NCBI GenBank assembly: GCA_964443545.1
Contig: CAYUCV010000024.1
Span: 1 to 15,161 of the forward strand
Source of the DNA: JBAZKV01 sp964443545
GTDB taxonomy: Bacteria > Margulisbacteria > WOR-1 > JAKLHX01 > JBAZKV01
DNA: 15,161 nucleotides
Direction: 5' to 3'
The position numbers were made by a program, and so were the translations under genes. Positions 7,054 to 14,789 of this stretch are shown here, one piece after another; within the stretch, counting starts at the first letter, position 1, and each line of letters begins with the position of its first letter. The notes beneath the pieces are model-generated. The model worked only from the letters and a program-made list of their open reading frames with translations, was not told where the DNA came from and did not search any database.

Positions 7054-8228
7054 TTATTCTTATACCAGTTTATTCCGTAGGCTCTTAACTGTTGCCAGTT
7101 CATTTCTCTGTTATTTCTGGTACCTTCTATTCTTACCATCCTGTCCGCGCACGAAAAGCAGGGATCTATCGCAGCAAGGATTATCGGGATGTCCGCAATG
7201 TTATAACCCTCCAGCATATATTTTACGGGCATCACATTTCCCAGAGACGGGGCCCGCACCTTGACCCTTTCCGGCTTTTCGGTGCCGTTGGATTTGATGT
7301 AGTGCACCAGTTCCCCCCTGGGCGTTTCGTACCTTGCAAAAACCTCGCCTTCAGGAACTTTTCTTGGAGCTTTTACCGCTATAGGGCCTTCCGGCAGATT
7401 GTCTATGGCATACTTTATGATCTTACAGCTCTCCAGAACTTCGCCGATCCTGACCAGGGTCCTGCCAAGGACATCACATTTGTCGGAAGTGACCACCTCA
7501 AAAGGTATCTCCCCGTAAGCCGCATAAGGATCGTCCCTTCTTGCATCAAGCGGCACTCCCGAACCTCTGGCAGTGGGCCCGCAGGCAGCCAGTTTTTCTG
7601 TCACCTCTTTAGAGATAACACCTACGTCTTTTACCCTCATCATGAAGGTCTTTTCCTGTATCCCCACATTCATATAATAGAGGACTTTTTTCTCAATCTC
7701 GCCAATGCCTTCCTTCAGTATTTGCCCCTGGTCTTTTGTCAGGTCCCTTCTTACTCCTCCAATGGTATTTATAGAGTAGTTGACCCTGTTGCCCGTGGCA
7801 AGTTCCAACAGGTCCATTACGATCTCCCGGTCCCTCCAACTGTACATGAACATGGTGTCATAGCCGACTTCGTGGGCCGCAACACCAAACCAAAGCAGGT
7901 GAGAATGAATCCTTTCAAGTTCTCCGACAATGGTACGTATATAAAGAGACCTTTTGGGGACCTCCAGCCCCATGAGTTCTTCTACCCCCTGGCAAAAGAC
8001 AGTTGCATGGGAATGTGAGCAAATACCGCAGATGCGCTCCACCAGATAAAGCGCCTGGATATAGGTCCTTTCTTCGCAGCCCTTTTCTATCCCCCTGTGA
8101 CTATAGCCAAGGCGGATATCAGCGCTGACCACCTTTTCACCATCGACATCAAAAGAAAAGAATTCGGGCTCCTTAAGCGCCGGGTGCTGGGGTCCTACCG
8201 GAAAAGTTATATCTCCTGTGTGATGCAT
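7050..8228 (-). CDS. mbhL: Group 4 [NiFe] hydrogenase large (catalytic) subunit
   Basis: This is the catalytic subunit that reduces protons to H2 or the reverse. Both metal-binding cysteine pairs are intact: RICGIC (Cys67, Cys70) and DPCFSC (Cys357, Cys360). Complex I NuoD and the Mbs sulfane reductases lack some or all of these, so this is a hydrogenase. The start PVGPQHPALKEPEFF and GYSHRGIEKG are typical of group 4/NuoD proteins. At 392 residues it is compact. After DPCFSCADR comes a tail of about 29 residues starting with Met364. E. coli HycE is cleaved between Arg and Met at the matching place, so maturation by an endopeptidase is possible. No such gene and no hyp genes are present here. 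The start follows the NuoC-like stop codon by 7 bases, with GGAGAG 12 bases upstream. Confidence 0.95.
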   Translation of the reverse strand: MHHTGDITFPVGPQHPALKEPEFFSFDVDGEKVVSADIRLGYSHRGIEKGCEERTYIQALYLVERICGICSHSHATVFCQGVEELMGLEVPKRSLYIRTIVGELERIHSHLLWFGVAAHEVGYDTMFMYSWRDREIVMDLLELATGNRVNYSINTIGGVRRDLTKDQGQILKEGIGEIEKKVLYYMNVGIQEKTFMMRVKDVGVISKEVTEKLAACGPTARGSGVPLDARRDDPYAAYGEIPFEVVTSDKCDVLGRTLVRIGEVLESCKIIKYAIDNLPEGPIAVKAPRKVPEGEVFARYETPRGELVHYIKSNGTEKPERVKVRAPSLGNVMPVKYMLEGYNIADIPIILAAIDPCFSCADRMVRIEGTRNNREMNWQQLRAYGINWYKNK

Positions 8229-8235
8229 GATATTC

Positions 8236-8721
8236 TTACTCTCTCCACTTTCTTAACAGGCCGTCGTTGAATGATTCCGGCAGCATGCTTATATTCCAGT
8301 CTTTCCTTAACGGGTACTGGTCCTGCGGCCAATTCTCTGGGATTATGAGCCTTCTGCCGTCGGGAATATTATCAACCTTTATTCCCATCATTTCTTGGAT
8401 CTCCCTTTCGTAAACCAAAGCCCCCGGCACTATATCCGTGATGGTTTCTATGTGCGGATCACCTCGGTCAATTTTGACCCCCATAGAAACACCGGTATTT
8501 TTTCCAAAAAGATTGTAAACCGCCTCAAAAGCTGTCCCATTGTCAATAGCAGTGATAGTACTTAAATGGCTGTAGCCAAGGTCCTTCATCAGATAGGCCA
8601 GCACATCCTTGAACTGCCCTCCATTCAGTCTAAAATATATTCTTGCCTTGCGAGGACTCTTAAATTCCGCTATTATTCCGGGGAACTTTGTTCCCAACTT
8701 CGCCTGAATATCCTCGTTCAT
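8236..8721 (-). CDS. mbhK: Hydrogenase 30 kDa-type accessory subunit (MbhK/NuoC-like)
   Basis: This is a soluble structural subunit of the peripheral arm that packs against the large and small subunits. It has 161 residues, all from the NuoC-type domain. The diagnostic block is near the C-terminus: YEREIQEMMGIKVD (roughly residues 103-116), RRLIIPENW and YPLRKDW. The middle portion (LSTITAIDNGTAFEAVYNL) matches the beta-sheet part of NuoC. It is not fused to the large subunit, as in Mbh and most complex I operons but unlike NuoCD. Its ATG directly follows the small-subunit stop codon, and AGGAGA in the end of that gene provides the ribosome site. Confidence 0.9.
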   Translation of the reverse strand: MNEDIQAKLGTKFPGIIAEFKSPRKARIYFRLNGGQFKDVLAYLMKDLGYSHLSTITAIDNGTAFEAVYNLFGKNTGVSMGVKIDRGDPHIETITDIVPGALVYEREIQEMMGIKVDNIPDGRRLIIPENWPQDQYPLRKDWNISMLPESFNDGLLRKWRE

Positions 8722-9150
8722 CTATGTCTCCTGTATCTTTTTTAGGAGTTTTACCACTCCATCGATAATAGCATCCGGTCTCGGAGGACACCCGGGGATA
8801 TACACATCTACAGGCACCACCGAATCGATCCCTTGGAGAATGTTATAGCATCCCCTAAACACACATCCGGAACAGGCGCAGCTGCCTACCGCAACAACAA
8901 ACTTTGGCTCAGGCATCTGGTCATAGACCCTTTTCAATCTGCTTTTGCTGTGATGGTTGACAGCCCCTGTTGCCAGCATCACATCTGCATGTCTCGGGGT
9001 GCCTTTTAGCACTATTCCGAACCTTTCGACATCAAACCTGGGGGTCAGCGCCGACACTATCTCTATATCACACCCGTTGCAGGAGCCGGAGTTAAAATGG
9101 ACCGCCCACGGAGATTTGATCCTTGCCCACTTGATCAGGTTTTTAAGCAT
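8722..9150 (-). CDS. mbhJ: [NiFe] hydrogenase small subunit (MbhJ/NuoB-like)
   Basis: This small subunit holds the proximal [4Fe-4S] cluster next to the Ni-Fe site. Its 142 residues include FNSGSCNGCDIE (Cys24, Cys27), VGSCACSGCVF (Cys91, with 93 and 96) and PGCPPRPDAI (Cys121). Cys24, Cys27, Cys91 and Cys121 are the expected cluster ligands. The SCNGCD form is the hydrogenase/Mbh type rather than the tandem-Cys form of complex I NuoB. Cys93, Cys96 and Cys101 are extra and are not expected as ligands of the proximal cluster. The ATG abuts the stop codon of the NuoA-like gene, and the next gene begins immediately after its TAG. Confidence 0.94.
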   Translation of the reverse strand: MLKNLIKWARIKSPWAVHFNSGSCNGCDIEIVSALTPRFDVERFGIVLKGTPRHADVMLATGAVNHHSKSRLKRVYDQMPEPKFVVAVGSCACSGCVFRGCYNILQGIDSVVPVDVYIPGCPPRPDAIIDGVVKLLKKIQET

Positions 9151-9474
9151 TTATTTTAACAGCAGCGCCGCAACGGCCAGCGCAACTCCTCCTATATAAA
9201 AGAAGACGGGCAGCGGAGCGACCCCGTGCGAAAGCGTGGCTATCGTCAGGGCAGCCACATCTATTATCGTAAAATAGAGCGCGATATGAAAGAACAGCGC
9301 CGCGTTCGGATTATGCTTTTTCTGCGGCAGATCTTCGCCGCAGGCGTACATTTTTATTTTACCACTTTGGCCTCCCGGCTTTGGAGCGATAAGTCCCGCA
9401 CCTTTATAAATCAGCCAGGAAAGACCAAGGAACAAAACAAAGATCCCTCCAGGAGAAAAGACAGCGTCTGTCAT
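9151..9474 (-). CDS. nuoA: NuoA/MbhI-like membrane subunit
   Basis: This is a small membrane subunit with three hydrophobic segments that sits between the NuoH-like anchor and the antiporter-like arm. It has 107 residues; complex I NuoA is about 120-150. The NuoA-type loop YACGEDLPQ (about 43-51) and the following FFHIALYFTIIDVAALTI are recognisable. Compared with the usual FDVE motif of NuoA, Asp is kept but Glu is Ala (IDVA). Archaeal MbhI is longer and, as I recall, carries an extra lateral helix that this protein lacks. The start overlaps the NuoN-like stop codon as ATGA, with GGGGGTG upstream. Confidence 0.8.
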   Translation of the reverse strand: MTDAVFSPGGIFVLFLGLSWLIYKGAGLIAPKPGGQSGKIKMYACGEDLPQKKHNPNAALFFHIALYFTIIDVAALTIATLSHGVAPLPVFFYIGGVALAVAALLLK

Positions 9475-10952
9475 TTGAGCACCCCCATAAGGCCGAAGGC
9501 ATTGCCGACAGCCCCGTTAACAACGAACAAACCCAGGTCCGGCCACACACCAAGGGCTATTACCGAAAGCGCAAGCAGCACCAGCGGCGCCATTACCGAC
9601 ACCGGCGGATGTTTGGCAGCTGTTACAAAACCGCTTTGTTTGCTGCTGTACATCCTGTTTATCGCAGGCAGATAATATCCAAGAGAGAGTACAGAATTAA
9701 AAATGGCAAAGGCGGAAAGAATATAGCCCTTGCCTCCTGCGGTTATGCCGGACAGGTATATCATCCATTTGCTCATGAATCCCGAAAGAGGAGGAACTCC
9801 CGCAAGGCCCAGGCATGCCACGGCAAAAACCAACGCCAAAATGGGCATCTTTTTCGAGAGCCCGCTCAGGTCGTCAATATAGACGGTCCCGCAATAATGA
9901 ATAGCCGCTCCGGCTGCAAGAAAGGCAAGCCCCTTCATTCCCGCATGTGTTATTACATGGAACAGCCCGCCCTCCATCCCGGCAACTGACAGGTAATGCA
10001 TCCCTATCCCGATACCAAGAACAATGTAGCCCATTTGCGCTATCGAAGAATAAGCCAGCATTCTCTTTATCCTTTTTTGCGAAAGCGCCATCAGGTTGCC
10101 GAAGAACATTGAAATAACCCCCAGGACTATCAGGACCGAACCCGTATCAAGCCCGAGGAAATAAAGTGCAAAGAGGGTTTTAAGCAGTGCAAAGAGCCCG
10201 GCCTCGATCACGACCCCCGAAAGCATTGCCGAAATGCCTGACGGAGCTTCCGAATGGGCGTCCGGAAGCCAGCTGTGGAACGGGACAAGAGCAGCTTTTA
10301 CGGAAAAGCCTGCAATGAATAGGACTGCCGCAAAAGCAAGGGGTATACCGGAACCTATCATCAGGCGCGTCTTTAAAGTGAGCAGATCAAGAGAGCCCGT
10401 ATATCCAAAAACGATCGCTATTCCAAGAAGCACGCACATGGAGCCGGTGGCGCTCATCACTATATACTTGAACCCTGCCTCAAGACTTTCCCATCTTTCT
10501 TTTCTAAAAGAAACAAGGATATATGAGGCAACGCACATAAGTTCAAAGAACACCCACATATTGAACAGGTCTGTGGAAGCACCCAGCCCAACAATGGCTC
10601 CAGTCATGATAAGAAGAAGCGGATAGTATTTGTCCTGGGACAGGTCGTGCTCCATATATCTGTAGGAATAGATCGCCACCATAAGGGCAAGGATCACTGC
10701 CGTAAAGCCAAGCAGCAGGCTCAGGTGGTCGAACCTGACCGCGGCAAAATAATAAAAGAGGTTGACCGGATAATGCACCACGGCGCCAGCCCTTAACATG
10801 ACAAAGATAGCAGCAAGGCTTGCCAGAGCAAGGACAAGAGACACGCAGGCCGTTATGCAGCCCGCAAGACCTTTGTTGGGGCTAAGCCTGGAGATCAAGA
10901 ACGCCAGGAACGCGCCACAAAACAAGATCATAAGAGGCAATATCGCCAGCAT
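9471..10952 (-). CDS. nuoN: Antiporter-like subunit (NuoN/MrpD/MbhH type)
   Basis: This is one of three large membrane subunits of the ion-pumping arm, with 493 residues and about 14 hydrophobic segments. Conserved antiporter residues are Glu137 in FFELMCVASY, Lys219 in FSVKAALVPFHSWLPDAHSE, His336 in HVITHAGMKG and Lys395 in GFMSKWMIY. The HSWLPDAHSEAPSGISAMLS block resembles MrpD/MbhH more than true NuoN. At the middle of TM8, where most relatives have Lys, it has Glu250 (GVVIEAGLF). It follows the NuoM-like stop codon by one base, with GGGAG as ribosome site. In operon position it corresponds to MbhH, next to the NuoA-like gene. Confidence 0.92.
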   Translation of the reverse strand: MLAILPLMILFCGAFLAFLISRLSPNKGLAGCITACVSLVLALASLAAIFVMLRAGAVVHYPVNLFYYFAAVRFDHLSLLLGFTAVILALMVAIYSYRYMEHDLSQDKYYPLLLIMTGAIVGLGASTDLFNMWVFFELMCVASYILVSFRKERWESLEAGFKYIVMSATGSMCVLLGIAIVFGYTGSLDLLTLKTRLMIGSGIPLAFAAVLFIAGFSVKAALVPFHSWLPDAHSEAPSGISAMLSGVVIEAGLFALLKTLFALYFLGLDTGSVLIVLGVISMFFGNLMALSQKRIKRMLAYSSIAQMGYIVLGIGIGMHYLSVAGMEGGLFHVITHAGMKGLAFLAAGAAIHYCGTVYIDDLSGLSKKMPILALVFAVACLGLAGVPPLSGFMSKWMIYLSGITAGGKGYILSAFAIFNSVLSLGYYLPAINRMYSSKQSGFVTAAKHPPVSVMAPLVLLALSVIALGVWPDLGLFVVNGAVGNAFGLMGVLK

Positions 10953-10953
10953 A

Positions 10954-12423
10954 TTATACTCCCAGCATCTTTATAGAAAGACGCACAAAAGATGAAACAT
11001 ATCCGGGGAATAACCCTATCAGCAGGGTCGCGATTGCCAGCAGAGCCATCGGAACATAGACAAGGCCTGCGGGCCTATCGCCTATCGCGGCTTCCTTTTC
11101 GCCAAAGAAAACCGCTGCAACAAACCTTAAGGCATATGCCGCCGTAAGCACTATCCCGAGGACAGAAAGAGCGGCAAGCCACGGATAAGCGCTTAGAAAG
11201 CCGCCGGCAAAGATCATCCACTCGCTCTGGAACGCCCCAAAGAGAGGAACTCCGGAAATAGCAAGGCAGGCAACAGAACCAAGCAAAGCCAGAAAAGGCA
11301 TAGACCTTGCCAGGGCGCCCAGCTGATCGGTATTCTCATTTTTTGCAGCAAAAAAGACAGCACCCGCCGTCATAAATAAAAGGGCCTTTATGATGCTGTG
11401 ATTGACAAGATGGAACGCCGATCCGGCAAGGCCAAGAGCTGTTGCCGTGGCGGCGCCAAAAAGCACATAGCCCATCTGAGAGATGGAGGAATAAGCGATA
11501 AGTTTTTTGATGTTCTTTTCCACATATGCCAGAGAAGCTCCGTAGAGCTGGGAAATGACCGCCAGGGACATCATAAGAAGCAGGTACGGCTCGACAGAGG
11601 CCTTTGGCATCACTCCAAAGAGGAACCTCAAAAGACCGTAGATACCCGCGTTCATCATGACCGCGGACATGAGCACGGTTGCAGGATAAGGAGCGTTCAC
11701 ATAGGTCTCAGGCAGCCAGCTGTGCATTGGGAACACTGCCAGTTTTACCGCAAAGCCGAAGAAAAGCAGAAGAGATGCTATCTTAAGCGGGAACAGCGCA
11801 ACTGCCGGAAGCATATATCTTATGGAAAGCATATCGGTGGTCCCGGTAAGGGAGAACAGCATAAGAAAAGCGAACAAAAGAAGAACGGCTCCCAGATGGG
11901 TGAATATGAAATATTTTACTGCAATAGCAAAAGACCTTTCCTTGTCGGAGCCGAAGTACGCGACAAAAGCAAAGGTCGGAAGAAGCATCATCTCCCAGAA
12001 CAGGTAAAAAAGTATAAGGTCCGAAGAAAAGAAAACCCCGGTAAGGCCGGCAAGAAAAAGCATGACCAGGGAGTAAAATGCCCTGGAATTGAAGTCCTTC
12101 TCTCTCTTAAAATAACCCAGCGAATATATGACGGCCAAAAAGGCGACCACGGATGAGACTGCCGCCGCCATCATTGAAAGCCCGTCGCAATAAAAGCCTC
12201 CCTTGATGCCGACCAGTTTTATCCACTCCCCCGTTATAGAGACGGTCTTGTCAAAAGGAGGGAAAAATAGAAGCACTAAAGCTGCAGCCATCGACGCAAA
12301 AGCAAAAGCAGATGCCCATACCCCGGAAGAAAAGAACCCTCTGTCCCTGCCGAAAAGGAATATCAGCACGCCTCCGAAGAACGGAAGGGCAAGAACAAGC
12401 GAAGTTAGAACAAAAATATCCAT
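10954..12423 (-). CDS. nuoM: Antiporter-like subunit (NuoM type)
   Basis: This is the middle pumping subunit of the membrane arm, with 489 residues and about 14 hydrophobic segments. Key residues are Glu144 in YLFWEMMLLPTF, Lys227 in FAVKLAVFPMHSWLPETYV, His342 in LVNHSIIKALLF and Glu401 in FQSEWMIF. The last is Glu as in NuoM, and not the Lys of NuoL/NuoN. In TM8 the usual Lys is Asn258 (VMMNAGIYGLLRF). I chose the ATG at 12423, which overlaps the NuoL-like stop codon as TGATG and has GGAGG five bases upstream. An in-frame GTG at 12435 lies inside that ribosome site and would add four residues. Confidence 0.93.
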   Translation of the reverse strand: MDIFVLTSLVLALPFFGGVLIFLFGRDRGFFSSGVWASAFAFASMAAALVLLFFPPFDKTVSITGEWIKLVGIKGGFYCDGLSMMAAAVSSVVAFLAVIYSLGYFKREKDFNSRAFYSLVMLFLAGLTGVFFSSDLILFYLFWEMMLLPTFAFVAYFGSDKERSFAIAVKYFIFTHLGAVLLLFAFLMLFSLTGTTDMLSIRYMLPAVALFPLKIASLLLFFGFAVKLAVFPMHSWLPETYVNAPYPATVLMSAVMMNAGIYGLLRFLFGVMPKASVEPYLLLMMSLAVISQLYGASLAYVEKNIKKLIAYSSISQMGYVLFGAATATALGLAGSAFHLVNHSIIKALLFMTAGAVFFAAKNENTDQLGALARSMPFLALLGSVACLAISGVPLFGAFQSEWMIFAGGFLSAYPWLAALSVLGIVLTAAYALRFVAAVFFGEKEAAIGDRPAGLVYVPMALLAIATLLIGLFPGYVSSFVRLSIKMLGV

Positions 12424-14237
12424 CAGCGCCTCCACACTATCATCCAGATCACCAGGGCAAGGCCAAGCACCATCCCGGACAGATTAAGGTTAAGCTCCCC
12501 GGTCTGCACTTTCCTGAGACTGGACGAAAGGGAATAAAAAACGCTTCCGGCAGCGTAATTGAACCTGTTCAGGATACCTTCGTCCAGGATCTTTGAAACA
12601 GACGCGGAAACAAAAATAAAGACCCCAATCAAAGCGCCGTAAAGATCATCGAACCAGAACCCCCGTCCGGCAGCATAAAGATACGGGGCCGCGGCAAAAC
12701 CCAGCAGGGATAAGATCCTTCGCCTTAAATAATAAGCGGCAACCCCCGTGGTTATAACGGCCAGAGAAAGTATGGTTATGCTGCTAAAGAATATCTCGTG
12801 CATGAACTCCGAAAAAGCAAGATGCTCGACATGGATGCCGGACAGATGCAGGCTGTTTGAAAAAGCCGGCGCCAAAAGCCAACTAACAAAAGAGACAAGC
12901 GCCAACAGCGCCAGCGGAAGGCTCATCTGCCACGGAGCATCATGGCCGTGGGCTTTGGAGCCATCCCCGAGAAAAACCTTTGAATAGGTGCGAAGTGTAT
13001 AAAGTATTGTAAAGACCGCGGCAATGCATATAAGTATAAAAGGAAGGGTCTCTTTGGACGCATAACCCGCCGCCAGGATAAGGTCTTTGGAAAAGAAACC
13101 GTTAAGGATGGGAATGCCCATAAGAGCAAGGGCGCCGGCCCCGAAGCAGAGCGCAGTCAGTCTCATCTGTTTAAAAAGCCCTCCCATTGAGTCTATGTTC
13201 CTGGTGCCAACGGCATGGATAACGGCGCCGGCGCATAAAAAGAGAAGAGCCTTGAAGATGGCATGGCTCATCAGATGGAACTGCGAGGCAAACAGTCCGC
13301 CCGCCCCTATAGAGAACATCATAAAGCCGAGCTGGCTGACCGTGGAATAAGCAAGTATTCTCTTAAGGTCCTTTTCGGAAAGCGCCATGGAAGCTGCAAG
13401 GATGGCAGTGAGCGCTCCCACCCAGGCCAGTGAAGTTGTCCAGTAAGGCACTTCATGAAAAAGAGGAAAGACCCTTGCCATAAGATAGACACCTGCATTG
13501 ACCATGGTCGCCGCATGAATGAGAGCCGAGATCGTGGTGGGAGCCTCCATGGCATCGGGCAGCCACACATGAAGAGGCGCCTGAGCCGATTTTCCAATGG
13601 CCCCCAGCATAAAGCCAAAGGCTGAAACGGCAAGAACAGCCGAAGGTATCATGCCCAGCTTTGCGGAAATCTCTGCAATATTGAAAGTGCCTGTATATAC
13701 ATATAATAGAAGGATACCGATAAGAAGTCCGACATCCCCCACCCTGGTCGTCATAAAAGCCTTGATCCCGGCCCGTACTGCTTTGGGGTCCCTGTAAAAG
13801 AATCCGATAAGAGCATAGGAACAGAGCCCCACTATCTCCCAGAAGATATAAAGAGTGAGAAAGTTATCGGAAAGCACAAGCCCTATCATCGAGCCGATAA
13901 AGAGCAGGACCAGGCTGTAATACCTTAGCAGGCCGTCCTCTTTTTCCATATATTTTACGGAATAAAGCACTATCAGGGCGCCGATCACGGCCGCAACGCA
14001 CACCAGGTTGACCGATAATGCGTCAAGTGTAATGCCGATGTTTATGCCGGGCAGCCATTCAAAAGAAAAAGCGCCTCCCTGACTTATCTGCGGTATCAGC
14101 ATAAGTGAAAGGATGGCTGTTGCCATCGCAGACGCAACGGCAAATACGTTCCTAAAACCGTTGCCAAAGAGATGGGCCGCCGGCACAAGGGCGGCGGACA
14201 GGACTGGCACCAAGATCACAAGCGCACCAAAGATCAT
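12423..14237 (-). CDS. nuoL: Antiporter-like subunit (NuoL type) with C-terminal lateral-helix region
   Basis: This is the largest pumping subunit, 604 residues against about 613 in E. coli NuoL. Ion-path residues are all present: Glu134 in FWEIVGLCSYALIGF, Lys216 in GKSAQAPLHVWLPDAMEAP, His241 in ALIHAATMVNAGVY, His325 in LMSHAIFKALLF and Lys384 in NGFFSKDLIL. After the antiporter core (to about 500) the chain continues with GFWFDDLYGALIG, an amphipathic stretch, and VQTGELNLNLSGMVLGLAL. This is the arrangement seen in complex I NuoL, where a long lateral helix runs along the arm and ends in a final membrane helix. The start follows the NuoK-like stop codon by one base, with AAGGGG upstream. 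Confidence 0.94.
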   Translation of the reverse strand: MIFGALVILVPVLSAALVPAAHLFGNGFRNVFAVASAMATAILSLMLIPQISQGGAFSFEWLPGINIGITLDALSVNLVCVAAVIGALIVLYSVKYMEKEDGLLRYYSLVLLFIGSMIGLVLSDNFLTLYIFWEIVGLCSYALIGFFYRDPKAVRAGIKAFMTTRVGDVGLLIGILLLYVYTGTFNIAEISAKLGMIPSAVLAVSAFGFMLGAIGKSAQAPLHVWLPDAMEAPTTISALIHAATMVNAGVYLMARVFPLFHEVPYWTTSLAWVGALTAILAASMALSEKDLKRILAYSTVSQLGFMMFSIGAGGLFASQFHLMSHAIFKALLFLCAGAVIHAVGTRNIDSMGGLFKQMRLTALCFGAGALALMGIPILNGFFSKDLILAAGYASKETLPFILICIAAVFTILYTLRTYSKVFLGDGSKAHGHDAPWQMSLPLALLALVSFVSWLLAPAFSNSLHLSGIHVEHLAFSEFMHEIFFSSITILSLAVITTGVAAYYLRRRILSLLGFAAAPYLYAAGRGFWFDDLYGALIGVFIFVSASVSKILDEGILNRFNYAAGSVFYSLSSSLRKVQTGELNLNLSGMVLGLALVIWMIVWRR

Positions 14238-14238
14238 A

Positions 14239-14556
14239 TTACCCCTTCAACTTATTCAGATATTTTACATCCAGGGAGCGGTTCTGCTTAAAGAGGTTCA
14301 TTATCAGAGCCAGAACAATGGCGGTGACCACCACTTCTACCACTATAATAGTGACGACCAGGGACTGGGTTATTGATGTGTTGCCGTGAAGATATCCGAA
14401 GCTGATAAAGGCAAAGCTTGCCGCCCTTGCCATTATTTCTATGCCTATTATCATCCTGATCATGTTGGATGTCCTAAGCACACTGGCAAAGCCGATAAAG
14501 AACAGGATGGCAGAGCCCGCGAGGTTAAGGTCGATATTGGGGAAAGGCAGGTTCAT
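14239..14556 (-). CDS. nuoK: NuoK/MrpC/MbhG-like membrane subunit
   Basis: This three-helix membrane subunit of the pumping arm has 105 residues, the normal NuoK length. The two membrane-buried glutamates that carry protons in NuoK are present: Glu40 in IIGIEIMARAA and Glu74 in TIIVVEVVVTAIVLAL. TSNMIRMIIGIEIM (29-42) is the diagnostic block. The start overlaps the upstream stop codon as ATGA. In the Mbh naming this is subunit G, placed as expected between the D/E-type subunits and the antiporter-like subunits. Confidence 0.92.
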   Translation of the reverse strand: MNLPFPNIDLNLAGSAILFFIGFASVLRTSNMIRMIIGIEIMARAASFAFISFGYLHGNTSITQSLVVTIIVVEVVVTAIVLALIMNLFKQNRSLDVKYLNKLKG

Positions 14557-14789
14557 TGCTTGTTCCTTTCGGCAAAGAACACCAATATGCCCATTGCAGC
14601 CGAAAAGATCAGAACTGCCTGGACTATGGTATCAAGTTTCCTGAAATTCCAGAGAACATGGTGAAAATCGCCAAGGTTAATTATAGCGAACGGAAGGGCC
14701 GGGACCGAGTAAAGAGATAGTCCGATCACAAGGAACGAAAGCAGCAGCAGGACCGCGGACAAAAGCAGAACAATGTTCTTTACGCTCAT
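14553..14789 (-). CDS. Two-helix membrane subunit like MbhE / C-terminal half of NuoJ
   Basis: This is a 78-residue membrane protein with two hydrophobic segments (about 6-29 and 54-73). FRKLDTIVQAVLIFSAAMG (49-67) resembles the RxxDTxxE segment of MbhE and of the MrpA C-terminus, but Glu is replaced by Gln57. Its place, directly before a NuoK homologue and after an MbhD/NuoJ-like gene, supports the assignment. The ATG overlaps the upstream stop codon as ATGA. It probably forms, with its upstream neighbour, the five-helix unit that is the single NuoJ protein in complex I. Such short hydrophobic sequences give limited certainty. Confidence 0.7.
   Translation of the reverse strand: MSVKNIVLLLSAVLLLLSFLVIGLSLYSVPALPFAIINLGDFHHVLWNFRKLDTIVQAVLIFSAAMGILVFFAERNKQ

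Noticed and set aside
7092..8018. Long plus-strand open frame (308 codons) opposite the hydrogenase large subunit
   Set aside because: The minus strand here encodes a fully conserved catalytic subunit. The plus-strand translation has no recognisable domain and is an antisense shadow.
7050..8228. Calling this operon a respiratory NADH dehydrogenase (complex I, nuoD)
   Set aside because: All four Ni-Fe cysteines are present and NuoE, NuoF and NuoG are missing, so the redox reaction is that of a hydrogenase.
11398..12156. Plus-strand open frame (252 codons) opposite the NuoM-like gene
   Set aside because: The highly charged Lys/Arg/His-rich translation is what the reverse strand of a membrane-protein gene gives.
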